Origin: a virus | Reading direction: 5' to 3' (one strand) | IMG/VR virus record: IMGVR_UViG_3300003876_000013 | Location: 1 to 38,739 of that record | DNA: 38,739 nt | In this document: piece by piece, positions 16,648 through 23,614 of the stretch | How positions within the stretch are numbered: the first letter of the stretch is position 1 | Layout: every line of letters begins with the position of its first letter | Translations under genes and position numbers: made by a program | The notes under the pieces: model-generated | Database searches by the model: none | What the model was told of the DNA's origin: nothing | What the model saw: the letters and a program-made list of their open reading frames with translations, nothing else

Positions 16648-18266
16648 TATTGTCCTCTACTAAGAAGTTCAGAGGCTTTTGCAGCGTTAACCCCTGTTTG
16701 TGAGGCTGTATTTAACTGCTCTTGTTGTTGCTGCGATTGTTGTTGCTCAGCTCTATCTGCTCGGAGCTGTTCAACATCTATATTGCTTCTAAGCACTTTT
16801 TCAGGGGCGTCAAGCAAACCATGAGACCATTTAAGATACTCATCTCCATCAAAAAAATCAATAAGCTCTGGTTTAATGTCTAGTAATGGAATGACTGTTT
16901 CTAACCAGCGAGAAACACTAGCTAGTTGTGTTGCTTTTTGAGCTCTTTTTACAGGAGATGAATAGATAATACTCAAGCCAGAAGTCAAAGCCACTGGAGG
17001 AGGTGCTATTGTTCCTCTACGCAACTGGATGTTAAAAGTACGTCGTATAGTCCGTGTTAAGTGCTCAACTTCTAGCCTACCGGCCATAGGAGCAATGTTC
17101 CGCATTTTATCTTCTTGTTCTATAAGAACCTCAGCTCTTGTTTTTTCAACATTTGATTGAGCAGCTCTAGTAAGATCAACGAAGAAATTCTTAAGCACTT
17201 TTTCAGTACGGTCCCTTACCAAGTCTAAACCAATATCTGCTCTTGGATTAAATTTAATAGGTTCTATACGATCAGTACTACCAGCTCGATAGTAGTTCAT
17301 TCCGAATGGGCCAAGTCTCAACGGAGCCATAAAACCGTCATCAGGTCCCTGCATAGGAGGCGCTGTTCCTAACTGAGCCGCTTTGATCACTGTTTTCATC
17401 ATGCTATTAAGCATCATAATATCAGGCATGGCATTCATAGCAGGCGACCTACCGTACCACTCTTCTGCCGTACGTTTCCAACGAGGAACTACATAGGGAA
17501 ATTCATCGAAGCCACTCTCCTCTAGTATTATTCCACTAGGCTCGAACATAACAAAAATAGAAGACCATGGTTTGTTAATAGCAAGGATAGAGTCTTTAAG
17601 AAAGCGGTCATTAGGCTCTACTATATGCCATACTTCATAATCAGCGTAAGGATTTTTTGTTATCTTATCCTTAATAGCCGTTGTCAATTTATCTGAGTAT
17701 AGGTCTAGAAGCTGGCGTCCTGTTTGTGTATAGCGTCTATAAAGAGTATCAACCATACCTCTGGCATTCTCTGCCAAATAACAATTATTTAGGTGAAAAG
17801 TCCTAAACTTTTGAGGAGCTCCAGGAGGGTCTTCTATAAGCATAACAGCCGTGCCAAAAGAACCTAGATCTAAATATAATTCATGATTCTGCGAAGTAAA
17901 ATCAGTATCCGCTGAATTAAAAACAGAATCATACATAATATTCGTAGACTCTTCTAACCAACTCCTAACAGCTGGATTCGTCATCAACTCTGGATCAGCT
18001 GTTTTAAGATCAAACCAGCGCTCAGTAGCTGATGTCAAAAACCCAGATAACCCAGAAGCAAACTGATCCAAAGCCCAAGGAGCTGTTCCGTCATAAATCA
18101 AGCGAGTTCTAGAGCCACCTTTAGATATAGTAGCTGAAAAATCTCCTCTATTTGGGTTAACATAATTGCTTACATTTTGCCAATTATCTTCCCACGGAGC
18201 TCTTCGAGCCTTAAGAGACTTTAGCTTTGATTTTAGAATAACGAGTTTATCTTCTAATATAGACAT
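16647..18266 (-). CDS. Portal / head-tail connector protein (T7 gp8-like)
   Basis: A 539-residue protein of usual portal length. Features include APWALDQFASGLSGFLTSATERWFDL near the N-terminus, YGRSPAMNAMPDIMMLNSM in the middle, FNPRADIGLDLVRDRTEK, and a Gln-rich C-terminal tail (EQQQSQQQQEQ). It forms the dodecameric ring through which DNA enters and leaves. I use the ATG at 18264-18266, which overlaps the upstream stop as TGATG. An in-frame TTG just before it is less likely. The ribosome site is poor, so translational coupling is likely. Confidence 0.9.
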   Translation of the reverse strand: MSILEDKLVILKSKLKSLKARRAPWEDNWQNVSNYVNPNRGDFSATISKGGSRTRLIYDGTAPWALDQFASGLSGFLTSATERWFDLKTADPELMTNPAVRSWLEESTNIMYDSVFNSADTDFTSQNHELYLDLGSFGTAVMLIEDPPGAPQKFRTFHLNNCYLAENARGMVDTLYRRYTQTGRQLLDLYSDKLTTAIKDKITKNPYADYEVWHIVEPNDRFLKDSILAINKPWSSIFVMFEPSGIILEESGFDEFPYVVPRWKRTAEEWYGRSPAMNAMPDIMMLNSMMKTVIKAAQLGTAPPMQGPDDGFMAPLRLGPFGMNYYRAGSTDRIEPIKFNPRADIGLDLVRDRTEKVLKNFFVDLTRAAQSNVEKTRAEVLIEQEDKMRNIAPMAGRLEVEHLTRTIRRTFNIQLRRGTIAPPPVALTSGLSIIYSSPVKRAQKATQLASVSRWLETVIPLLDIKPELIDFFDGDEYLKWSHGLLDAPEKVLRSNIDVEQLRADRAEQQQSQQQQEQLNTASQTGVNAAKASELLSRGQ

Positions 18267-18679
18267 CAAGCCCCCAAAGTGCTTCTACTAACAGAGGTTA
18301 GTGTTTGCGTACCAAGGGTTAATGGTGAGAGCGAACCACGTCGACCTGCTTTTATTGTCGATGCCCTACCTCTTCTTTTTAGTAAGCTTTTTGATTCATC
18401 TGCTGCCGCGACTCCAGCTGTTTGGTCTAGGTTAGGAACTGAGGGAACATCAGTCAATGCAGAGCGCTTCGGGGTTATAGCTCGTTGTATAGCGCCGGTG
18501 GCTAGCGTAGTTGCTGAATTTACAAGTAAACTACCAGCGAGCTGTCCAAACAAGTCAGTTAAGCTAGAAGCACCTCTACGCCTACGACCGAAATTACCAC
18601 CACCGCCACGAGATACTTCACGAAAACCAGCTCCACCAGTAAAAGCGCTACCTCCTCCACCACCAAAATAATGAAACAT
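18266..18679 (-). CDS. Gly/Arg-rich protein between terminase and portal
   Basis: A 137-residue basic protein. The first 35 residues are extremely glycine-rich with an Arg cluster (FGRRRRGASS). The middle holds an alanine-rich helix (LAGSLLVNSATTLATGAIQ), and the end has the motif LLKRRGRASTIKAGRRG. Podoviruses often encode a small protein with an RRGRAST-type motif at this exact place. I do not know its role. It is TGATG-coupled to both neighbours, so it is made with terminase and portal. CAAGGGT lies at 18313-18319. Confidence 0.6.
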   Translation of the reverse strand: MFHYFGGGGGSAFTGGAGFREVSRGGGGNFGRRRRGASSLTDLFGQLAGSLLVNSATTLATGAIQRAITPKRSALTDVPSVPNLDQTAGVAAADESKSLLKRRGRASTIKAGRRGSLSPLTLGTQTLTSVSRSTLGA

Positions 18680-20022
18680 CAGTATAGGGCCTCAAAAGGA
18701 TCGTCATCTAAAATTACTGGATGTACTTTAGGTCTATTTAAAGTATGCCTAGAAGCAAACCTATGTACGCCAGCGGCTAAAGTTCTCATAGAATCAGCAA
18801 AATCTGAAGACCAATCATGATAAGGTCTGTCAGCAAAGCATTTTTTCTTAGGGTCCCACTCTTTATGATATTGATTCATTGCATCAATCAGAGCTCTACA
18901 ATCAGGCGTATCATCATTCCACCAAATCCTAGACATAATACTTCTGACAAGATCAATACCATCTTCAATAGAAGCTCGAGGAATAACCTTAAAGATGATT
19001 CCTAATTCTCTTCCAGCCTCTATTCTTGATTTACCATCATTAAGCGATCGCACAGCTAGATCATGAGGCCCGAAATGATTATCATAGTTATACTCAGCTC
19101 GGTGATCTTGGCGAAGTATCTTAGCATAATGCTGAAGGCCTTTATCTCTGTTTGAATAGCAGTCTATTATCCGTATCTCATCCCCACAAAGCTGGAAAAA
19201 GATAATAACTACACAGTCGCCAATTCCTAAATCCCAGGACGTATGAACATCTAACATAGAATCATACGGAACGGTTCTAATTCTATTTGTTTTAAGAGCA
19301 TGAGCCATATGCTCACCATAATAAGAACCTACAAGAGCCGCATCGAAAGAACAATAGAACTCCTGTTGGATCATCTCTTCAGGCATCCCAGCATCACGCT
19401 CTTCTTGTATAGCCTCCTCTGTTACAACTTTAGACTCCCTTACAGATAAAACCTCAGAGAACCATTTTGGATTCTTAGAAGCCATTACTACCATATTGTA
19501 ACCATGGTTCCGCCCGCGAGGAGTATAGATGAATACCGCCCAGCCGCCGTTTTCTACAAGAATGGGCCTAATGTAATCCCATGCACGAGGATCTTGTAGA
19601 GCATACTCACTAAGTATAACGCCAACGGGATTAGAACCCACGAGCCGATCTGGGTTGTCAGAGCCCACGACTTGGTATATCGACCCGTTCTTAAAACTAA
19701 CGCGCATATCAGTGCTGTTTGTCCCAGCCACAAGAGAAGGATGAAAATGATCAAGAAACTTTCTACCGTCACGAGTCATACCCTCCCAAGCAATTTTTCG
19801 ACCTTGATTATAAGTAGGAAAGAGATGCCAGTACAAACCAACACGAAGTGGGATGCAACGTTGAACCCAATTGATCATAGTTAAATCTTTACCAGCTCTA
19901 CGGTGCCATACAGCAGCGGCTCTCAATCCGCCATTTTCCAAAAACCCCCAGAGATTTCTTTGATAGGTTCGCGGTTCCCAGTTATGCGGAAGAACAATCT
20001 CTCTTTTAGTAGAACTAGTCAT
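18679..20022 (-). CDS. terL: Terminase large subunit
   Basis: A 447-residue packaging motor. The ATPase domain has a Walker A variant WHRRAGKD (about 40-47), a Walker B-type VGVILSEYA, and the coupling segment FIYTPRGRNHGYN. The nuclease domain has the acid-bearing strand TSWDLGIGD and a late DWSSDFADSMRTL. It cuts concatemeric DNA and pumps it through the portal. I choose the ATG at 20020-20022 over the preceding TTG. There is no Shine-Dalgarno sequence. The space where one should be carries a CAAGGGT motif (20030-20036). Confidence 0.93.
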   Translation of the reverse strand: MTSSTKREIVLPHNWEPRTYQRNLWGFLENGGLRAAAVWHRRAGKDLTMINWVQRCIPLRVGLYWHLFPTYNQGRKIAWEGMTRDGRKFLDHFHPSLVAGTNSTDMRVSFKNGSIYQVVGSDNPDRLVGSNPVGVILSEYALQDPRAWDYIRPILVENGGWAVFIYTPRGRNHGYNMVVMASKNPKWFSEVLSVRESKVVTEEAIQEERDAGMPEEMIQQEFYCSFDAALVGSYYGEHMAHALKTNRIRTVPYDSMLDVHTSWDLGIGDCVVIIFFQLCGDEIRIIDCYSNRDKGLQHYAKILRQDHRAEYNYDNHFGPHDLAVRSLNDGKSRIEAGRELGIIFKVIPRASIEDGIDLVRSIMSRIWWNDDTPDCRALIDAMNQYHKEWDPKKKCFADRPYHDWSSDFADSMRTLAAGVHRFASRHTLNRPKVHPVILDDDPFEALY

Positions 20023-20053
20023 CAATTACCAAGGGTTTAATTGTACTGGTTTA

Positions 20054-20338
20054 CTAATTTAAAACAATCTCAGGGCTTCGTTTGATATCTTCTGAGTATT
20101 TTACTATCTTGATACTTTCGAGTTCGCCATCGAGATTTGAACTGATCTCAACGCTTTTAAGTTTTGGTGCACAGTACCCAGCTAATTCTGTGTGTATCCT
20201 TATTTTTTGAGGTATCTCTAACTCCTCTGCGCCAGAAGCTTGGACCATGAGTATAAGCTCTTTTATTGGATTATAGTCCATGTCTCGCATCAACTGCAAG
20301 ATTTTAAGGCTTTTTATTGATACTTCATTTTTTTTCAT
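20054..20338 (-). CDS. Terminase small subunit candidate
   Basis: A 94-residue helical protein immediately upstream of the large terminase. The central region MRDMDYNPIKELILMVQ followed by KIRIHTELAGYCAPKLKSVEI resembles the short small-terminase proteins of podoviruses, whose typical motif is ELA-x-Y-x-x-PK-x-K-x-VE. It would recognise phage DNA and recruit the large subunit. No good ribosome site is visible. The start codon lies inside the first copy of a CATAGAGAG direct repeat (20336-20344, 20349-20357). It is the first gene of the minus arm, so the late promoter should lie just above 20338. Confidence 0.65.
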   Translation of the reverse strand: MKKNEVSIKSLKILQLMRDMDYNPIKELILMVQASGAEELEIPQKIRIHTELAGYCAPKLKSVEISSNLDGELESIKIVKYSEDIKRSPEIVLN

Positions 20339-20544
20339 AGAGAGTTATCATAGAGAGGTACTAAAGAGTTATGTTCAATCATTAATACCAATATATCACG
20401 ATTCGAGAGTCATGTACACATTTATTTTTATTTTTGTGTCGGGGATGTAAGAGATACGAGTATATATGTAAATAAGCCCCCCAGGGCCTAAATAACGAGA
20501 TAACAACTGGGGTTTGTTTCTCACTAATCAATAGGAGATTTACT
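20339..20544. promoter_or_regulatory. Divergent control region between the two arms
   Basis: About 206 bases without a gene separate the leftward late arm from the rightward early arm, so promoters for both should be here. Visible elements are the direct repeat CATAGAGAG (second copy at 20349-20357), a TGTACA site near 20415, an AT-rich stretch with TATATATG near 20462, and an inverted repeat CCCCAG (20479-20484) / CTGGGG (20507-20512) followed by TTTGTTT, which could attenuate rightward transcription. I could not fit a convincing -35/-10 pair. Confidence 0.5.
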
Positions 20545-20709
20545 ATGAACACTAGTACAATAACACTAACAGAGCAAGAGCTATTCATCTTATTAACCTT
20601 ATTACAAGAGGATATATCAAAGAACAACATACTATCTGATGATGACATGTATAATAGAGACCATAAGGATCTATTATATAAACTACAAAACCCTAACAAA
20701 GGAGAGTAA
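20545..20709 (+). CDS. Early small acidic protein, unknown
   Basis: A 54-residue protein, first gene of the rightward arm, with AGGAG eight bases before the ATG. It is helical and acidic (LTEQELFILLTLLQEDIS, then DDDMYNRDHKDLLYKLQ). Not recognised. Early phage genes of this size at the head of an arm often inhibit or redirect host functions; that is inference from position. Confidence 0.6.
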   Translation: MNTSTITLTEQELFILLTLLQEDISKNNILSDDDMYNRDHKDLLYKLQNPNKGE

Positions 20710-20711
20710 CA

Positions 20712-20795
20712 ATGAGTATCATTAAAGAGATCTTAATAACAGCACTACTAGCTGGTATGATGTACATACTAGCCATCTTACTAATGTGTATATAA
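20712..20795 (+). CDS. 27-residue single-pass membrane microprotein
   Basis: It starts two bases after the previous stop, with AAGGAG upstream. After MSIIKE almost the whole chain is hydrophobic (ILITALLAGMMYILAILLMCI), one membrane helix. It is short but has good spacing and signal and is followed by another AGGAG. No family is known to me. It could modify host membrane function early in infection. Confidence 0.5.
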   Translation: MSIIKEILITALLAGMMYILAILLMCI

Positions 20796-20807
20796 GGAGA
20801 TACAATC

Positions 20808-20930
20808 ATGAGCTATGAAGAAAGATTATGGGAAATTATTGATGAGTACTATGAGAGTGAGTGGTACGACGATCTGGACATGAGGACGAATCTAATGATA
20901 ATCATGTTGAAAGAGGAGTTTAATAAATGA
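20808..20930 (+). CDS. 40-residue acidic early protein
   Basis: An ATG with AAGGAG nine bases upstream. Very acidic and aromatic (WEIIDEYYESEWYDDLDM), then a short hydrophobic/charged helix. An acidic small protein could mimic nucleic acid or bind a host factor, but nothing more can be said. It overlaps the next gene by ATGA, so the two are translationally coupled. Confidence 0.55.
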   Translation: MSYEERLWEIIDEYYESEWYDDLDMRTNLMIIMLKEEFNK

Positions 20931-21073
20931 ACCTAATAACAAGAGTGCTGTACCTATTAGTAAGACTTATGGCAAAGGAGAATATAGGAGAGGCAGGAAG
21001 CTGGCTCACTGTCAATGGACAGAGATACCTAGTACAAGTGAATGTACAGAAGTCACTAACACCTAAACAATAG
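20927..21073 (+). CDS. 48-residue early protein, unknown
   Basis: ATGA-coupled to the previous gene. A basic N-terminal hydrophobic helix (LITRVLYLLVRLM) is followed by a short beta-like segment (GSWLTVNGQRYLVQVNVQ). It lies in an unbroken run of small genes, each with its own ribosome site. Function not recognised. Confidence 0.55.
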   Translation: MNLITRVLYLLVRLMAKENIGEAGSWLTVNGQRYLVQVNVQKSLTPKQ

Positions 21074-21083
21074 GAGAAGTAAA

Positions 21084-21596
21084 ATGAGTAAAATAAGAAC
21101 CAATAAAGAGCAGAAGATGCTGGAAAGTGTTAACAATACTGTTAATACTACTAATGAGAAGGAGAACCCCATGACTAATGAAGAGATGATGAAGATGATT
21201 ACGGAACTCAGTGCAAAGGTAGAAGAGTTAAGTAAGCCTAGAAAGAGCAGAAGAACAGTTAAAGATGATACCAAGTACAGGATATCAGGCAGAATAAAGT
21301 TAGCCGATGTCGATAGTATCAAGATTAATGAGAAAGGTAAGGGTTTACCTCCTCAAGCTAAGCACTCACTGAGGTCTATCATAAAGCTAAGAGATGAGAA
21401 GATATCTAGTGGTGAAGCTAGTGGGACTATAACCTTCACTAGGCCTGAATGGGCTAAGGCCACTGAACAAGAGGTAGATGATTGGGATAGTGCCTACGTA
21501 CAGACAGGAGACAGGATCAACATGTGGTACCACCATCAGAACCACACCTTCGTATTCCAAGATATGAAGATAGGAGATGAGAAGATATTCATCTAA
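21084..21596 (+). CDS. Early protein with coiled-coil N-terminus, unknown
   Basis: A 170-residue protein with AGGAG upstream. Residues about 20-52 form a charged helix or coil (EEMMKMITELSAKVEELSK). A basic linker follows (RKSRRTVKDD), then a folded-looking part with RISGRIKLADVDSIKINEKGKGLPPQAKHS and WYHHQNHTFVFQDM. The basic linker suggests nucleic-acid contact, but no domain is recognised. The gene is closed by the stem-loop at 21607-21631. Confidence 0.6.
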   Translation: MSKIRTNKEQKMLESVNNTVNTTNEKENPMTNEEMMKMITELSAKVEELSKPRKSRRTVKDDTKYRISGRIKLADVDSIKINEKGKGLPPQAKHSLRSIIKLRDEKISSGEASGTITFTRPEWAKATEQEVDDWDSAYVQTGDRINMWYHHQNHTFVFQDMKIGDEKIFI

Positions 21597-21606
21597 CTTG
21601 TAGCAT

Positions 21607-21631
21607 GGAGGGGTACATATTGTACCCCTCC
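21607..21631 (+). terminator. Perfect 11-bp stem-loop, terminator or RNA processing element
   Basis: GGAGGGGTACA (21607-21617), loop TAT, TGTACCCCTCC (21621-21631). It begins ten bases after a stop codon. The following bases (AACTTTAAAGG) hold no long T run, so it may be a weak terminator, a 3'-end stabiliser or an attenuator before the gene at 21655. Confidence 0.7.
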
Positions 21632-21654
21632 AACTTTAAAGGAGATTAGATACC

Positions 21655-21909
21655 ATGGCAACATCATCTATAACACTAGCTGTTCCAACAACACTTCATA
21701 CTAGAATAGAAGCTCTGCGCCTTAAAGAAGATACGGCACTATGGAAACCTATAGACAGAGCTATAAGTATGCTTGAGAATAATGAAGATACGTATGCAGA
21801 CCATTGTAATCAGACTGCATACATAGTATCGCTTATGCTTAAGAAGCATAATATAGAGTATGATATAGATTCTCTATATGAAGAAGTACTGGACTTAATA
21901 GAGAAATAG
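21655..21909 (+). CDS. Early 84-residue protein, unknown
   Basis: A strong AAAGGAGAT site precedes the ATG. The protein begins like small DNA-binding or antitoxin-type helices (SITLAVPTTLHTRIEALRLKEDTALWKPIDRAISMLE), then has a His/Cys pair (DHCNQTAY) and an acidic helical end (DIDSLYEEVLDLIE). The opening strand-helix pattern (S-I-T-L-A-V-P-x-x-L-H-x-R-I-E-A-L) is reminiscent of ribbon-helix-helix proteins but is too degenerate to claim. Confidence 0.5.
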   Translation: MATSSITLAVPTTLHTRIEALRLKEDTALWKPIDRAISMLENNEDTYADHCNQTAYIVSLMLKKHNIEYDIDSLYEEVLDLIEK

Positions 21910-21931
21910 AATTGTCTAATCAAGGGTTATG

Positions 21932-21959
21932 AAAGGAGGTGATGCCTATGATCGTATAA
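21932..21959 (+). promoter_or_regulatory. Unusually perfect Shine-Dalgarno followed by a five-codon reading frame
   Basis: AAAGGAGGTGAT (21932-21943) matches the bacterial anti-Shine-Dalgarno core over at least eleven bases, more than for any other gene here. The ATG at 21942-21944 overlaps it directly, giving only five codons (MPMIV) before TAA. Spacing is too short for good initiation on that ATG; the second ATG (21948-21950) is better placed. A leader peptide, a ribosome-holding RNA or chance are all possible. Confidence 0.35.
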
Positions 21960-22023
21960 ACTACATGTAATGTAACATAAGAGCGCCTTAAGTGGCGAGG
22001 CCCGAGTACCGCGTTTTTCAAGT

Positions 22024-22135
22024 CGATCGCAGACAATCGCGGCCCTCCTATAAAGTATCGATCGCAGACAATCGCTGGCCCGACGTTCGCTGGCCATCGC
22101 CCACGAAGCAAGCGCCACCGATCGCAGACAATCGC
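22024..22135. repeat. Three 17-bp iteron-like direct repeats in a GC-rich island
   Basis: CGATCGCAGACAATCGC occurs exactly at 22024-22040, 22059-22075 and 22119-22135. Each copy carries the palindrome CGATCG and an ATCGC-AGACA-ATCGC internal repeat. The surrounding 21980-22135 is much richer in G+C than the rest of the genome and holds no convincing gene. An AT-rich stretch follows. This is the look of an initiator-binding region of a replication origin, or of a structured non-coding RNA. Confidence 0.6.
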
Positions 22136-22156
22136 TCTATATTCTAAACATATTTG

Positions 22157-22185
22157 TTTTAATTCGCTGCTATATGATGTATAAT
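22157..22185 (+). promoter_or_regulatory. Candidate sigma70-type promoter upstream of 22224
   Basis: A consensus -10 TATAAT lies at 22180-22185. Seventeen bases upstream is only a weak -35 (TTTTAA, 22157-22162). It lies just after the iteron island and about 40 bases before the next gene, where a promoter would be expected. Judged by eye only. Confidence 0.35.
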
Positions 22186-22223
22186 ATATATAAGATTAAT
22201 AACTGATCAATAGGAGAAATTTA

Positions 22224-22412
22224 ATGGCGCAAGCACCGTATGATAGAGAAGATCAGCAACAGATCAACGGATTCTGTCGACAATCCTTTAACGAATTATC
22301 AAGGGTTAACAAAGAGCGACTCCGGGATTTTAAGCGTATGAAACAGGAAGAGTTGGATATGGCCGAAGAGTCATTGATTTTGCATGATTTGGTCGAGAAT
22401 CACGGATTTTGA
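22224..22412 (+). CDS. 62-residue charged protein, unknown
   Basis: AGGAG eight bases before the ATG. It is hydrophilic, dominated by a charged helix (SRVNKERLRDFKRMKQEELDMAEESLIL). No family recognised. It is the only gene between the iteron island and the AT-rich palindromic tract, so a role at the origin or as a local regulator is possible but unproven. CAAGGGT lies in it at 22300-22306. Confidence 0.5.
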   Translation: MAQAPYDREDQQQINGFCRQSFNELSRVNKERLRDFKRMKQEELDMAEESLILHDLVENHGF

Positions 22413-22898
22413 TGAAATTAGACGTGATTTGATAAAAAATATTAAAAATAGTAAACAAATATGCGATAACACAAACAAAAGGGTGTACATTCGAGTCCAA
22501 ATATGCGCAATTATTTTATAAACACCAAACAAAAGTGTGTACATTTGTAAACGACTTGACCAACGAATCTTTGTCTGTTTCTGTCATTTTCGTTTGTTGA
22601 GAATACCAAAGGGTCATTTGATTTTTGATAAAATATTGTATTAGTATATAAAAATTATAAAAAAAACAATTCGTTTTTTTTTATTAAAAGTATTAATAAT
22701 ATTAATATTATTCCTATATTGGTCATCGACACTAGGTGTATAAGACACCGAGAGCGCGAATCGCGGAATCTAATGCACACTATTACACCTAATAATATAT
22801 ACAATAGCACATCTACTTTGTGTATACAGAAAGATACAGGCTGTTATCAGCAAATACCCTAAATTTTTAGTGTACTTTACATGGAAAGGAATCCTCGA
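22413..22898. promoter_or_regulatory. 486-bp non-coding, AT-rich, palindrome-rich region
   Basis: No supportable gene. From the left: an imperfect 21-bp direct repeat (ACAAACAAAAGGGTGTACAT at 22471-22490 and its counterpart at 22525-22544); an extremely AT-rich tract at about 22625-22722; then nested inverted repeats, TAGGTGTA (22733-22740) with TACACCTA (22784-22791), inside them GGTGT/ACACC (22735-22739, 22745-22749) and CGCGA/TCGCG (22755-22759, 22761-22765). A repeated GTGTACATT/GTGTACTTT element also recurs near 22870 and 23541. Together this suits an origin-unwinding tract plus operators. Confidence 0.55.
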
Positions 22899-23099
22899 AT
22901 GGACTGTAAAGATCAAGTAATACATGAGCTAACAGACTCGATATTTGAGTTAGTAGCTGAGTTGGTTAATGTAGCAATCAAAAACCATGAAAGTGTGTCA
23001 GTAACACCAAAAGCTATACATTCCGCTCTACACGCCCAAGTAATTAAAACCCTTGATAACGAAATATATATTAATAAAAGAGGTAACGAAAATGACTGA
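22899..23099 (+). CDS. 66-residue protein, unknown
   Basis: I start at the ATG at 22899-22901, because AAAGGA lies eight bases upstream. An ATG 18 bases earlier has no ribosome site. It is helical and acidic in the first half (IHELTDSIFELVAELVNVAI), then VTPKAIHSALHAQVIKTL. Not recognised. It overlaps the next gene by eight bases. An inverted CAAGGGT lies at 23049-23055. Confidence 0.55.
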   Translation: MDCKDQVIHELTDSIFELVAELVNVAIKNHESVSVTPKAIHSALHAQVIKTLDNEIYINKRGNEND

Positions 23100-23289
23100 T
23101 ACAATTCGGCCACCACTCTTCCTACTTGGGAAGAATGCAAAACCTATGAACCTCGTAGGTATGGCAGTAAAAGCATTAAACGCGGCAGATAGACCAGACG
23201 ACGCTGACAAGTTATTCACCAAGTGTGTACCCTTGGTAACGGTTGAAGAAGTTCTTTTAGTAATAATGGAATACGTGGAGATCAAATAA
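23092..23289 (+). CDS. 65-residue protein, unknown
   Basis: Start at the ATG at 23092 with AGAGG upstream. Upstream in-frame TTG is unlikely. It begins MTDTIRPPLFLLGKNAKPMNLVGMAVKALNAA and ends with a hydrophobic helix VEEVLLVIMEYVEIK. A short protein of this sort (GKNAKPMNLVGMAVKAL) recurs, to my memory, in other phages without known role. It is coupled on both sides by overlapping start and stop codons. Confidence 0.55.
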   Translation: MTDTIRPPLFLLGKNAKPMNLVGMAVKALNAADRPDDADKLFTKCVPLVTVEEVLLVIMEYVEIK

Positions 23290-23522
23290 TGACGAATATA
23301 GAGTTCGACGTGCTTTGGAAAGAACACCTAGCTAAGATAAAAACCCACGGCTCTGCGTTCGGTGTGGATTGGGAGAGTCCCTCAACTATATTAAAAATGG
23401 ACTTAGCTAAAAATATAGTTAAATGGAATAGCCAAGGTTTATCTAAAGAAGAGCTTAGACAATTACTACTAAGAGTTGAAAAAGAAATGCAACAAAAGTA
23501 CAATGATAAAACAACTAATTAA
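23289..23522 (+). CDS. 77-residue helical protein, unknown
   Basis: TAATG-coupled to the gene before. Hydrophilic and helical (FDVLWKEHLAKIKTHGSAFGVDW, then LAKNIVKWNSQGLSKEELRQLLLRVEKEMQQKY). The C-terminal helix could be a short coiled coil. No family recognised. The unit of three small genes ends here. About 90 AT-rich bases follow before the next start. Confidence 0.55.
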   Translation: MTNIEFDVLWKEHLAKIKTHGSAFGVDWESPSTILKMDLAKNIVKWNSQGLSKEELRQLLLRVEKEMQQKYNDKTTN

Positions 23523-23614
23523 TGATTAATGCATTTTATTGTGTACTTTTGTAAACAATCATTATATAATATATCTATAATATATTTATAAACCCTTGAT
23601 AAGGAATTCACCAT
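23523..23614 (+). promoter_or_regulatory. AT-rich gap with promoter-like and operator-like elements
   Basis: It holds TTGTGT (about 23539-23544), an 18-base spacer and TATATAAT, a plausible though loose promoter. The GTGTACTTTTGTAAAC stretch echoes GTGTACATTTGTAAAC at about 22538-22553, so both may bind the same regulator. An inverted CAAGGGT lies at 23592-23598, between these and the next gene. Confidence 0.35.

Noticed and set aside
20382-20699. Minus-strand reading frames across the early micro-gene region
   Set aside because: No ribosome sites, and the plus strand has properly spaced small genes covering the same DNA.
21060-21322. Leu/Ser-rich hydrophobic minus-strand frame
   Set aside because: It is the mirror of the charged helical 170-residue plus-strand protein; hydrophobicity here is a by-product of the complementary codons.
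21930-21946. Piece of a 16S rRNA 3' end (attachment site), because the minus strand reads ATCACCTCCTTTC
   Set aside because: No integrase is present and the match is only about 13 bases; it is simply the complement of a strong Shine-Dalgarno sequence.
22024-22135. Three identical 17-bp repeats read as a tiny CRISPR array
   Set aside because: Spacers are unequal (18 and 43 bases), repeats are too short, and there are no cas genes. An iteron-like origin or an RNA element is a better fit.
22470-22510. tRNA gene suggested by TTCGAGTCC, a T-loop-like sequence
   Set aside because: The flanking bases do not form a T-stem, and no acceptor or anticodon stem can be built around it.
23539-23565. Firm promoter call upstream of 23615
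   Set aside because: The -35 to -10 spacing is 18-20 bases and several AT-rich boxes compete, so I list it only as a low-confidence control region.
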